A DNA stretch of 64,000 nucleotides, taken from Sipunculus nudus. Lineage: Eukaryota; Annelida; Sipuncula; Golfingiida; Sipunculidae. The DNA lies in NCBI GenBank assembly GCA_026874595.1, contig CM049313.1, positions 22,128,008 to 22,192,007 of the forward strand, given 5' to 3'. The stretch's first letter is position 1; each line of letters starts with the position of its first letter. Positions 37,060-47,848 of the stretch are shown here, one piece after another. A program made the translations under genes and the position numbers. The notes beneath the pieces were generated by a model. The model worked only from the letters and a program-made list of their open reading frames with translations, had not been told where the DNA came from and did not search any database.

Positions 37060-37960
37060 ACATTACGTGTGGTACAGTACCATTAAAGGACTCAGACGTG
37101 CTTAGCAGCCTGGATGCCAAACTGTCACACCTTGCCGCACAACAACGGCAAGACCTCAGGAACCTGCTGCGGAATTATGGGCGTTTGTTCAGTGACATTG
37201 CAGCGCGAACTAACATATTGTGCCATGACGTCGATGTTGGCGGGCAACGCAGTCAAGCAACACCCTTATGGACTGAATCCAGAAAAGCAAAAGTATCTAC
37301 AGGATAAGATTCAATATTTGCTGGACAATGATTTTATTGAACCTAGTAACAGTAACTGGAGTTCACCGTGTATTCTTGTGCAAAAACATGGTGGAGGTTA
37401 CTGTATGTGCACAGATTTTCAAAAACTGAACTCTGTCACCAAGACTGACACGTTCCCGATTCTGGGGATCGATGATTGTATTGATAGAGTCGGTAGCTCT
37501 AAGATATGTCTCCAAGTTTGACCTGCTAGGAGGATTCTGGCAAGTTCGGCTGACAGAACGAGCGAAGGAACTTGCCAGAATTTGTGACGCCGCAAGGACT
37601 GTACCAGTATAAAGTTATGCCGTTTGGCGTGAAGAACTCGCCAGCCACGTTCCAGCGCCTCATCCTTATGGTTTTCAAGGACATTCAGGGCTCCGACGCA
37701 TATATTGATGACCTCATCAGGTACAGCGACACCTTGGAGAAACATCCGCAAATTCTTCGCGACCTCTTCGAAAGACTCAGTGAAGCACGTCTGACCGTCA
37801 ACTTGGTTAAATCTTAGTTTTGTCATGCACAAGGAACATTTTTGGGTCATATTGTAGGGCAGGGTCAAGTAAAACCTGTTGATGCTAAAACATGTGCTAT
37901 TTCTGCATTTCCTAGACCAGAAAACAGAAAGCAAATAATGCGTTTTCTTGGTATGGTAAG
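37060..37960 (+). pseudogene. Reverse transcriptase remnant (gypsy type)
   Basis: Palm and finger motifs are in order across shifted frames: HPYGLNPEKQKYLQDKIQYL, DNDFIEPSNSNWSSPCILVQ, YCMCTDFQKLNSVTKTD, KFDLLGGFWQVRLT, YQYKVMPFGVKNSPATFQRL, the catalytic YIDDL (near 37700) and GTFLGHIVGQG. The VMPFG..N.PATFQR block is typical of Ty3/gypsy and retroviral enzymes, not of copia elements. At least three frameshifts or stops are present. Confidence 0.9.
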
Positions 37961-38526
37961 TTACTACAGGAAGTTTTGTCCAAATTTTTCTGCTGTAGCT
38001 GAACCTTTGACTTATTTTTTTAAAGACGAAACAAAAGTTTGTATGGAATGTTCAGTAAATGCATTTCAGAATTTGAAAGAAATTCTGCAAAGTTCACCAG
38101 TTTTAGCAGCTCCAGACTTTTCTGTACCTTTTAAGTAAGCCGTAGATGCTAGTGATACTGCTGCTGGTGCTGTGTTGTTACAAGAAGGCAATGATGGCAC
38201 AGATCATCCAATTTGTTATTTCTTAAGAAAGTTTAATGCAAACCAGAAAAACTAGTCCACTATTGAAAAAAGAATGTTTGGCTTTGATTTTGGCATTGCA
38301 ACCATTTGAAGTTTATGTTACTTCATCAGTCAATCCTATCATTGTCCTCACGTTCTTGAACAAGTTGAAGTGTAAAAATCAAAGATTGTTGAGATGGAGT
38401 TTGTTCTTACAAGATTACAAACTTGAAATAAAACATATTAAAGGGAAATACAATGTACTTTCTGATTGCTTATCGAGATGTTTATTAAATGTTGTTAACA
38501 AGATGTTTATATTATGTTGTAAATAA
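37960..38526 (+). pseudogene. RNase H remnant
   Basis: It shows the connection region (FLGMVSYYRKFCPNFSAVAE), the first catalytic Asp segment (AVDASDTAAGAVLLQE) after a stop, and KECLALILALQPFEVYV and RLLRWSLFLQDYKLEIKHIK further on. It ends the coding part of the element. No integrase follows; the polypurine tract and LTR come directly after. Confidence 0.85.
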
Positions 38527-38605
38527 GATGCTTTTGAAATGATTTAATAATTTAGTGATTGTGTTCGCAAAAAGAAAAGTTTGAGAAAACTTTCTTTTTT
38601 CTTAC

Positions 38606-38616
38606 AGGACGGGGAG
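38606..38616 (+). other. Polypurine tract
   Basis: AGGACGGGGAG lies immediately before TGGTACAG, the start of the 3' LTR. This is the expected site for plus-strand priming. Confidence 0.65.
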
Positions 38617-39310
38617 TGGTACAGAAGCCCTTTTTATTGTGTGCACAAGTCATTTTTGTTATGTGACACGGGCGTAACTAGTGTTGTGGCGCCCGTGTGT
38701 AGCCGCGTATTGCATTCTCAGTATAATCCGTACTGGTTTAACTCATGCTAGCTTGGGGCTTTCTCGCCTGGCCGAGCCGGGGCGAGCTCACCTGTGGATC
38801 CTGGTATGTAGAGACACAGCGATTTTCTTCTAGATGATTCCTGTAACGCGTGTTTACTGTGTATTATGTTAGATCCTTTAGACTGTCCGAGAAGTGGAAA
38901 ATTCTCGGCTAGGGGCAAGAAGTTATAAATAGGGGGCTGTGTTTTAAAGGGGAGAGAGATGAGGGAATATTCCAGCGGACACAGACGTGTGGGACCTATC
39001 CGATTATACAGTTTTTTTTTTCAGGGATTCTACTATTACTGACTCTATATAATTTGGTGCTGCCTGCCTCAAGTTTACTTTCTGGATTGTTACAAGAGCT
39101 TTACATTGGACTGTTTTTCTCCGGGAGAGTTTGTGTGGACTTTTCATCCGGCATATACTTTTAAAAGGACTTATCGTTGTGACAGTGGTGGTAGTCAGGT
39201 ACTGTGCAATTTGTTTTTTACTATGATTGTATTGATTTGCTGTTATACTGGGTCATTTTATTGATTAATTTATTGTAATGTTAGGGTTGTTTTAAGAATA
39301 AATTATAGTT
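38617..39310 (+). repeat. 3' LTR, truncated
   Basis: It begins TGGTACAGAAGCCC and follows the same order of blocks as the other two LTRs up to AGAATAAATTATAGTT. It then breaks off; the last roughly 130 bp seen in the solo LTR are missing and replaced by unrelated sequence beginning CAGTGAAATCCCGC. Confidence 0.85.
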
Positions 39311-39311
39311 A

Positions 39312-39372
39312 CAGTGAAATCCCGCCTTGCGACCACCCCACAATTGCGACCATCCCATAATTACGACCACTT
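39312..39372. mobile_element. End fragment of a DNA transposon (possibly Tigger/pogo-like)
   Basis: CAGTGAAATCCCGCCTTGCG followed by three ACGACCA/GCGACCA repeats looks like the terminal repeat of a Tigger/pogo type element. It starts exactly where the 3' LTR is cut off. The opposite end was not found, so the class is an inference. Confidence 0.4.
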
Positions 39373-39411
39373 AGCTTGGTATCGATTTTTTAGTTTATTT
39401 ATGTTTATAAT

Positions 39412-40090
39412 TATGAATTATCCAAACAATTTATTGTGTCTAAACTTTTGGTTAAAAAAGTGCACAAATTTAAGAAAAAAAAAATCAAAATTATTTTGGA
39501 ATCGGACATAACTACTCTTAACAAGCATGTAATTCATCCAAATACATGAACATTTATATCTACCCTAATCAGCAATAAGAGAGGAGAAAAATGTTGTTCG
39601 CTACCATAGGACTAGTATAAAGGAAGTTACAGTCGATTTTGTGACCATACGTCTCACTGTTTTTCCCTCAGCCACGAACTCGCCACTTTGAGTCTGCATG
39701 ATAAAAGGACCATTTCTCGAAAAATCGACCTGCTTCAACCACCGATATTCATTGTCATAATTAAGAAGCCAAAGGAAACAATAACATAAACTAAGGGATG
39801 AAAATCCATATAATTTATTGTGTCAAAACTGTAGGTTAAAATATGCGTACACATTAAACAAATTTATTTTGTGAATTGGATATAACTGTACTTGATAAAC
39901 ATGTAATACATCAAAATACAAACACAGTTATATCTATCTTGTCAAGCAATTAAAGGGGAGTAAAATGCTTTTCATATTACCCAATATGACTCATATTAAG
40001 GAAGTTACATTTTGTGACCATAACCCTTAACCGATAAAAAGACCTATTTCTCGAAAAATCAGCCTTGTCTCAATTGCCAACATTCCTTTT
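39412..40090. repeat. Diverged tandem duplication, period about 384 bp
   Basis: Blocks AATTTATTGTGTC, GGTTAAAA, ATAACT...CTT.A.AA.CATGTAAT, TATATCTA.C.T, AAGGAAGTTACA, TTTGTGACCATA and ATTTCTCGAAAAATC occur twice in the same order, first at 39412-39735 and again at 39798-40065. Probably the interior of the transposon that truncated the LTR. Confidence 0.65.
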
Positions 40091-43000
40091 TACAAACTAG
40101 GGACCTATAGGTATAAGAAAGTTAGAGTATTGAAAATACCCCCCCCCCCCGGGTTGAACTATACTCTTACCAGTCAGTGGAATAGATTGGAGTTTTAGCA
40201 TCACGGCAAAAATCAGACAAGGTAGATCGGGTAGTCGCTTATTTAAAACTTCAGTTAAATACCATGCAATACCAAGCTCGCATTTGATTATAGTAGTTAC
40301 TCTGTGACGGCCCTTGTTATGTAATCTTGAATATAATAATCGGCGATTAAAAAGGATGGAGATCTGGGCATACTGCCGTGCATACACGCTAGGTTAGTAG
40401 TGTAACCTTGATGACATAAATGTGCGATGGAAATACAATTTTTGCCCAGTAATAAATGTTACACATCGAATTAAAAAGCAACAAAACTGTTGCAAAACAC
40501 TCTCCGATCAGTTTTCACCCTACTTAATAACTACCATTAATATATATTCAGCCTATTTTCTTATTTTTTATATGGTGTATCCGTATATTACACTTCTCAG
40601 TACTGTTCTCTGGATCTGATAGCGCACCAGTAATAAACCCTTCGCCAGATCGTTAGTGATTTAATATTGTAATCAGTTTTAATGAATGCAATCAGTGATC
40701 GAGTTAGACACGTGCAGGGATCGGTCCAGGAGGCCTGCATACCCCCCCCCCCCTCCCCACAAACACACACCATCTCCCAGAACATAGAAAGAGAAAACTG
40801 GAGTAATCTTAAACAAACTGATTTAGTAGTAGTACAAGTGGAAAACATATGCCCTTATGAAGAGTGTTGAAGAAGAGTTAAACCAGGTTAGCCGTTGCTT
40901 ACTGCAGATGTGTTACGGGAGCACATCTTTCCTTACCTTCTGGGATTGTGCTATAGTAAGAAACACTTTTTTGTTTGCTGATTCACCTTAAAATAGACCT
41001 GTTTTAACCTGATTAAGAAAGATGACATATTCACGTCAGTCTAGTCTTCCTTATTTCCCCCTTGTTGTAATAGTATGATTACAGTTCTGACACAATGATC
41101 GTCGAATGTTGTGCAGAAAAAACAAACAACAATTTACTGAATGATCTGGAGGGGGTTTTCTATGTGGAGAGGGCTGTATGTGCCGTTGGACAGCAGAATG
41201 AGTCGTCGTGGAATTGAGGATGACAAATCTCAAGTTGTCACTGTTACACAATACAGTCTGTCGCTGAGAAATGGAAATACACTGCTTTCTATTTTGGTCA
41301 CGATGAAAGATATTAACCTTTGACTAATATGTTCTTTGAACTGAAATAATGCATATTTCTTTTTATAGTGCCTCCATTGGAACACACCTACCGATGACAG
41401 AAGTTATCAATTAATTATAGGAAAAATGCTAATAGAGATTCATCACTGACACTTAACTGAGCTATAAATCCCCGTTTCCACTTTCAAAAATTTCAGTCAA
41501 AAGCGCAACGATGTTTAAATCTTGACGATTCGTGGACGATTGGCCCGTCGAGTGAGAAAAAAATCCTATTACGAATTCGATGCCGTACGAGTGAAGTACG
41601 ATGTCAGTACGACATGGTAAGACAGTGACACAATGCCAACACGATATGAAACGAGACCTTTAGAATGTTCGCGACTTCGTTAGGTCTTCCTCGAAAGTGG
41701 TAACATGTCTCCACGATTTTACATGATAAGGCAACGACCTATTGACGATGTCCTTACGGACATTCAATCCTGCTACGCAACGGCTGTATAAATCTCCTGC
41801 AAATTTACTTTTTTTTTATGCATCCTGGTCTTCAACCATATGTTTTTGCTAGAGCTGCCCTGTGGAAGACACTTTGATTCTGGCCATTTTAGTTTTAACA
41901 TATTTGATAATGGGTGAGATAAGTGAGCACACGTGCGGGCGTCATTGGTAGTAATAAAGCATGTTGCCGTCGTGCACGTATGCCTGCATATATTGTTAGA
42001 CCTTCAAGCCTTACAGCACAGGAACGATTCCCATTCCGATCGAATAATGTTCTTCATGTGTTTTATCTGATAATAACAATTGCCGTATGCTCCATGTATT
42101 GGTGTGTACTAAAATCAGTGTTTAAACAAAACAATAAATCACAATCCGAGTGGGTGGCACAGCAGAGTGGTCTTGGTTGGGAAAAGCTGGATTCCAGTCC
42201 ACGTAAAAAACCACGTTGAGAGAGACAGATCCTGAGTCTTGACAGGTGAGTTTTTTTTATTCATGACAATAATGTAGTTGAGCGGGTTTTAACCAACAAC
42301 CTGTTCCACTTGTATTGATATTACGGGCATTAAAGTTAGGCCCAATTTGGAAGGTGTTTTTTGCCACCCATATCCCTGCCCATTTGGTATAAATGTTGGC
42401 CAAACAGTTCCAATTCATGTTAATAACATCCTCTACCTATTGTTGAGCCAGGAATCAGTTACTTATGCTTTGAAAAAACTTGTTTATATGTCTTACCATA
42501 TAAACAACGAGAAAGCAAGCATCAGGTCTCTTTAGTGGTTTAGCTCTCAGTACGGCCTGAAAAAAAATCCCCTATCCTTTAGGCCATACAACAAATAAAC
42601 TGGAATCGCAACTTCCAGGTACCTTATTTTCTTTTGCTTATCATGGCCAGGTCCTTGGCAAAAAAAAAATAAATATAAGGTCTGCAAAATGTACTTACTT
42701 TAAGGTAAATCCTTTTTTTTTAACAACATCCGAGCCACTCATTACCGAGTCCCTCCTTGTTCTAGTTTTCCCGTATCCTCATATGTGTCGTAGGAAGGTG
42801 AATTCATCCTGAAAATGTAAAAAATGCTTGTCGGAACAAATTTGTATAAAATCAAATATTAGTTTGGGCCTTAAAATTGGAATATATTCGAATGACCAAA
42901 TTTTTTTAAATACAACCCGCGTGATTAACTTTGCAACCGCCATGCTTGAAACCATCTATTTAATTATGGTCATCGATTAGCTAAGCCTTTGCTCGGAGAG

Positions 43001-44730
43001 CCGATGACAAGTAATCCGTTGTAAAAAGTATATCCAAGAAGCTGCTGGCTCGAAGTTACTTCTTGAGCACACAGCGAAGTTAGCTTGCCGCTTACCACTT
43101 ATCCATGCTTATCAAACGATATATTCCGTGAAACGGATTGTCAACTAAATCAATATTTCGATGTTCGAAAGTTATCATTATTTGGAATGACTCTAGTTTT
43201 CTCAAAGAAACTCTCAGGGCTCTCTCACAGCGTATGATTTACAATAGTCTACCATAGGTTTTTCTAGGCTATGACCACCAGTCTGATGGGGTTACTATGC
43301 TTATCAGAACAAACCGCCCGTATTCCTTCTTTGAAAACTGTCATGCAAGGTAAGCTGTAATGCTAGTGAACATGCACATATAACAAAGGAAATGCACGCC
43401 GCGTGAAGGACAATAAATAGTATGCCTCCACCCATCTTAAACATAATATGACTTTTTCGTACAAATTTGTATTCCGTGTTTCATGTTTATTTATTCTAAA
43501 TTAAGAATATTTTTAAACTGTTTTTAAAATGTGTAGTAAAAGTGATGATACTTCACATTTTTGTGAAATCCTTAAAAAAAATATTAATGCCATCTTAATC
43601 TATAAAAAGTCTTTTCGTCTTTCTACCATTGAATGCATGGTCCCCTGACCAGCTAAAGAAGCTGGGCTTTTTATTGATTGTTATTGGTTTATCACCGTCC
43701 GTTGTTCTGTGTCTCCCTGAATGACCATAGACGCCGGAGTGTCTACGGAGGCGAAGCCTCTGACTGCTCCCTTAATACGACTCACTTATATTCATAAGCG
43801 AGCTAAATGCTAAATACGCTGGAAATAATGTCCCTACTACTATGGCATACTTTAAAGCGGCGCACTCGTTGAACACTCTTAATTCCCCTATATGAGACAA
43901 TGACACTGCCCTGCGATCCTTTGTTACTTGCAACACATACAAAGAGAAAAAAATTGTTAAAAAAAACGACATAATTCATTTTGTGACACGCATAGGAATA
44001 GTAATAAGTCAAAATACCTGTTCGTTTGGTGGCAGTCTGCTGCTTAAGGTGAAACGATAAAATAAAATATGGACAGGGGTACTTAATGCCTTTCTAAACG
44101 AAACGAGTAATTTATCAATACATAACTGCAAGCCCAGTGCATGCCAAGTTTTGTAATTGCTAAACTTAAGACAACATTCATTACTGTATACTTATTTCAT
44201 TTTTCGAAACAATAACACAATACTGTCTTCAAAATAACGGTCATTGACTTAAAAAGCAGAGGTGTCCGGCATAGCAAACGATCAGGCATCACAATCTCTA
44301 GAAAACCAAAAGTAAGACTGGTTCCCTCTCTTTCCTGTCATTCTAGCATCATGTACGTATCACAAAGACAATGTTTCCTCTGTTTGATTTATTTTTCATC
44401 TGATACTTACCCCTCAGAATACTGCATGGGACTAAATATCACCTTAGTAAAATATAACTAAATGGAGTTTATATTGTAAGTGGTCGAAGGAGTGCGTCTA
44501 CACATTACCAGGTAAGTAAATGCCAACATGTGCGCTTCCCTGACATTACTTATTTTATATGTTAGTTGTGCGACGTGATTGTTAAATGAACATTGACGTA
44601 AAACAGGCACGAAATATTTACATGATATAAACCGCCTAGTTTCGAATTGCCTTCGCAGTATCCTGAGGGTGGCATATCAGCCAAAGGTCCATACGATGTC
44701 AGTCCGAACAATATATATATATATATATAT
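40091..44730. other. Intergenic region without recognised genes
   Basis: It contains poly-C runs (40140-40150, 40742-40752), a dispersed repeat copy (42862-43145), AT-rich DNA, and short open frames (for example 41923-42219 and 43772-44012) with no family resemblance. The 42215-42240 stretch (CACGTTGAGAGAGACAG) recurs as CACGTTGAGAGGGACAG near 48243. Confidence 0.4.
42862..43145. repeat. Dispersed repeat family C, copy 1
   Basis: It shares GTTTGGGCCT, GGAATATATTCGAATGAC, AACTTTGCAAC, AAACCATCT, GCC.TTGCTC.GAGAG, CT.CTGGCTCGA, TTACCACT.ATC and GCTTATCAAAC with 63686-63990, in the same order and strand. Confidence 0.7.
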
Positions 44731-45556
44731 TGTTACATGGGCGTTTTTTTATTGTGTGACACGGGCGTAACTCTTGATGTAGCGCCCGCGTCTGGCCGCG
44801 TGTTGCACTCTCAGTTTAATCCGTACTGGTTGAACTCTCGTTGTCATGCTAGCTTGGGGCTTTCTCGCCTGGCCCAGCCGGGGCGAGCTTACCTGTGAAC
44901 CCTAATATGTTGAGACACGGCGTTAGTTTTTCTAGTATGTTCTTTGAACATGTATACTGTGTTAGTTTCTTTAGATGTTTCGATAAATGGAAAATTCTGG
45001 GCTTGAGGTGAAAGCTAATATAAAGAGGCTGTGTTTTAGAACCGAGAGAGAGGTGAGAGAATATTCCAGCGATCACAGACGTGTGTATGTCACTTTGTGG
45101 GACATGTCCGATTATCCAGAAATTTCAGGGATTCTACTATTACTAACTCTATACAATTTTATCCTGCCTGCCTCAAGTTTACTTCCTTTAGCTTTACATT
45201 GGACTGTAATTCTCCGTGAGGATTTGTGAGGACTTTTTCATCCGGCATATACATTTAAAAGACTTTTCGTTGTGACAGTGGTGGTATCCAGGTACTGTGC
45301 ACTTTGTTTATTTTACTGTGTGATTATATTGATTTGTTGTTATACTGCTGTTTTACTGTGTAATTATATTTATTTAGTGTATTGTAATGCTAGGGTTGTT
45401 TAGAGAATAATTTATAGTTATTTGTTAACAAAGAACCACTGACTTCTTTATTCATTCCCCTAGACATTTAGCGCTGTTACAGAATCTGATTTTTTCAACT
45501 TCTTGACAAAATTTATATTCATCACGCATACGTGATCTGTTGATATTAGGTACCGT

Positions 45557-45560
<4 letters not shown>
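44731..45560 (+). repeat. Solo LTR of the Gmr1-like family, inside a TA tract
   Basis: It starts TGTTACATGGGCG and ends GGTACCGTAACA, so TGTTAC...GTAACA form short inverted ends. Both sides are flanked by ATATAT microsatellite. It carries GTGTGACACGGGCGTAACT and all blocks of the other LTRs, including the 3' segment missing from the copy at 38617. At about 830 bp it is the only full-length LTR here and defines the ends of the family. Confidence 0.88.
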
Positions 45561-45598
<38 letters not shown>

Positions 45599-45660
45599 AA
45601 GAAGGTAGGGTTACCCTCCGATGTATAGTGCTCTGTGGCCTACAGGCTAGGCCAGAGCGG

Positions 45661-45747
45661 TATAACTCTGGAGAAAAACAACACTAAAAATTCACAACAG
45701 TCTGTTTCACGGGATGCGACCCGATCATCATTTTTCTCCAGAGTTAT
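45661..45747. repeat. Inverted repeat, 17-bp perfect arms
   Basis: ATAACTCTGGAGAAAAA (45661-45677) is complemented by TTTTTCTCCAGAGTTAT (45731-45747), 53 bases apart. It lies between two TA microsatellites. Confidence 0.75.
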
Positions 45748-45748
45748 A

Positions 45749-45789
<41 letters not shown>

Positions 45790-45795
<6 letters not shown>

Positions 45796-46630
45796 AAACA
45801 CACTCATTGTCTAAGAATTTATTACAATGAAAATATTGCAATAGGTATCGCAATAGGCTACCATCTATCGCAATATATTGCAATACGAAATGTTCTGCCA
45901 TACGTACCAGCCCTAATAAACATACATAGAATGAAACCAAGCAATACGAAACACCCAATGATAAATTTGCAACCCACTTACTTACTGCCATGACGTTTTA
46001 CTCGGCCTATTTACTGATCATTTTATTATGTATCCATACGATGTATCTTCAGTTACGTTCTCTGAATTGGATATGTTACTGTTAGCACTTCATTCCTAAC
46101 AGTTCGCCAGTGGCCTCTATTTCACGAATTCTAAAGGAATTCTATATGAACACTCAAGCTAAGATGAACACTCAATCAAAAATATCTCTTATTATCAGCT
46201 AAATTTATTCATTTGCTTAATAATACATTCATTGTTTTTTGGAAGAATATATAACCATACATATGCTTTGTAAGTAAATTTTTCAATGTCCTAACCTTTC
46301 AAGTCTTTTTAAATACCTGTTTACTGTAAGAGTCCGTAAGGTCATTAAGACAGTTGAATAATATTCAAGGTCAAGGTAATGACCCCGGTAGTAAAGACGC
46401 ATTAATTTCTGAAAAATCCGAAGCCTTGTCAGAAAAAACACCTTACGTGCCGCTACCATTAGGTAAGCTCTGTGGCCATTTAAAACAATACCCGATACCC
46501 GCGGTATTTCCACAATTGCAGTATGGGACCTTTGACGTTCAAGTTTCAGAGAAAATGCAAAATAGCTGTCCTCATGAGCTGTTTCTAGAAACCGAAAGAA
46601 ATACACCTGGGAGGGTTCGATAAGGACGTA
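45790..46630. other. Region upstream of the LINE duplication, no recognised gene
   Basis: Open frames on both strands (46354-46623 plus, 46283-46606 minus) overlap the same bases. Neither shows a known domain or good splice sites, and I do not call them genes. Confidence 0.35.
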
Positions 46631-46632
46631 GG

Positions 46633-47848
46633 TATGTTACACGAAACTATTTAGGATTACAGCGCACACACGATAATATACAGGCGGAGAGACTATGGTG
46701 ACAATGGATGGTGTATCCGCTAATTTTAGATAGGTATAACACTTTTATTGGAACAAGCCGAAATTATAGCAGGATTTTTGTGGGTTTCAGTTGATCATAT
46801 ATGACATTATACCAGACTTTGTCAAATGCTCTCGTTGTATCCAGGCCTAAGCCATATACTTTCCTCCAGGGGTTTCACGTTTCAAGTACGATGACAAGGA
46901 GATTAGGTGGTCCTGATCAGATCTAATTGAATTCTTTGTACTTGTTTTTTTTTGTGATTAGATGGTGCTGACACTTTTGATAATTTTTAAACACTAATGG
47001 GGGATCTATTGTTCGCATATGAAAAAGCAAATGGCTTTGCTGTAAAACGTTGATTGTGAAATTTCTGCGGATTTGAGCCTTTCAGGGTGTCAAATGCTCT
47101 AGAAGCTTTGTTATACACAGCAATAAAATCCTGGGTCACTTAACCCCCCTCCCCCGGAGTCTACTCTACAAGATATAAATTTAACAATATTCATGTTACG
47201 TGATAAACCAAACGCAGGCAAGCCTGCATTAGTTTTAGCATATGTTACACGAAACTATTTAGGATTACAGCGCACACACGATAATATACAGGCGGAGAGA
47301 CTATGGTGGCAAAGGTTGGTGTATCCGCTAATTTTAGATAGGTATAACACTTTTATTGGAACAAGCCGAAATTATAGCAGGATTTTAGTGGGTTTCAGTT
47401 GATCATACATGACATTATACCAGACCTTGTCAAATGCTCTAGTTATATCCAGGCCTAAGCCATATACTTTCGTCCAGGTGTTTCACGTTTCAAGTACGAT
47501 GACAAGGAGATTAGGCGGTCCTGATCAGATCTAATTGAATTCTTTGTACTTGTTTTTTGTGATTAGAAGGTGCTGACACTTTTGATAATTTTTAAACACT
47601 AATGGGGGATCTAATGTTCGCATATGTAAAAGCAAATGGCTTTGCTGTAAAACGTTGATTGTGAAATTTCTGCGGATTTGAGCCTTTCAGGGTGACAAAT
47701 GCTCTAGAAGCTTTGTTATAAACAGCAATAAAATCCTGGGTCACTAAACCCCCCTCCCCCGGTGTCTACTCTACAAGATATAAATTTTAACAATATTCAT
47801 GTTACTTTATACACCAAACGCAGGCAAGCCTGCATTAGTTTTAGCATA
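46633..47848 (-). mobile_element. LINE reverse-transcriptase fragment, tandemly duplicated (2 x 608 bp)
   Basis: Two nearly identical units start at 46633 and 47241. On the minus strand each carries a broken non-LTR reverse transcriptase segment: TRAFDKVWYNVMYDQL in the second unit (about 47394-47455) and TRAFDKVWYNVIYDQL in the first (about 46786-46850). The motif matches the A-F-D-x-V block of Jockey/RTE type enzymes. Stops and shifts surround it. A GCAGGCAAGCCTGC palindrome stands at the right end of each unit. Confidence 0.7.

Noticed and set aside
46354-46623. 89-codon plus-strand frame beside the LINE duplication
   Set aside because: A minus-strand frame overlaps it fully and neither has known motifs.
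47193-47402. Plus-strand frame across the LINE duplication
   Set aside because: The real signal is on the minus strand, where a reverse-transcriptase motif is readable; the plus frame is a shadow.
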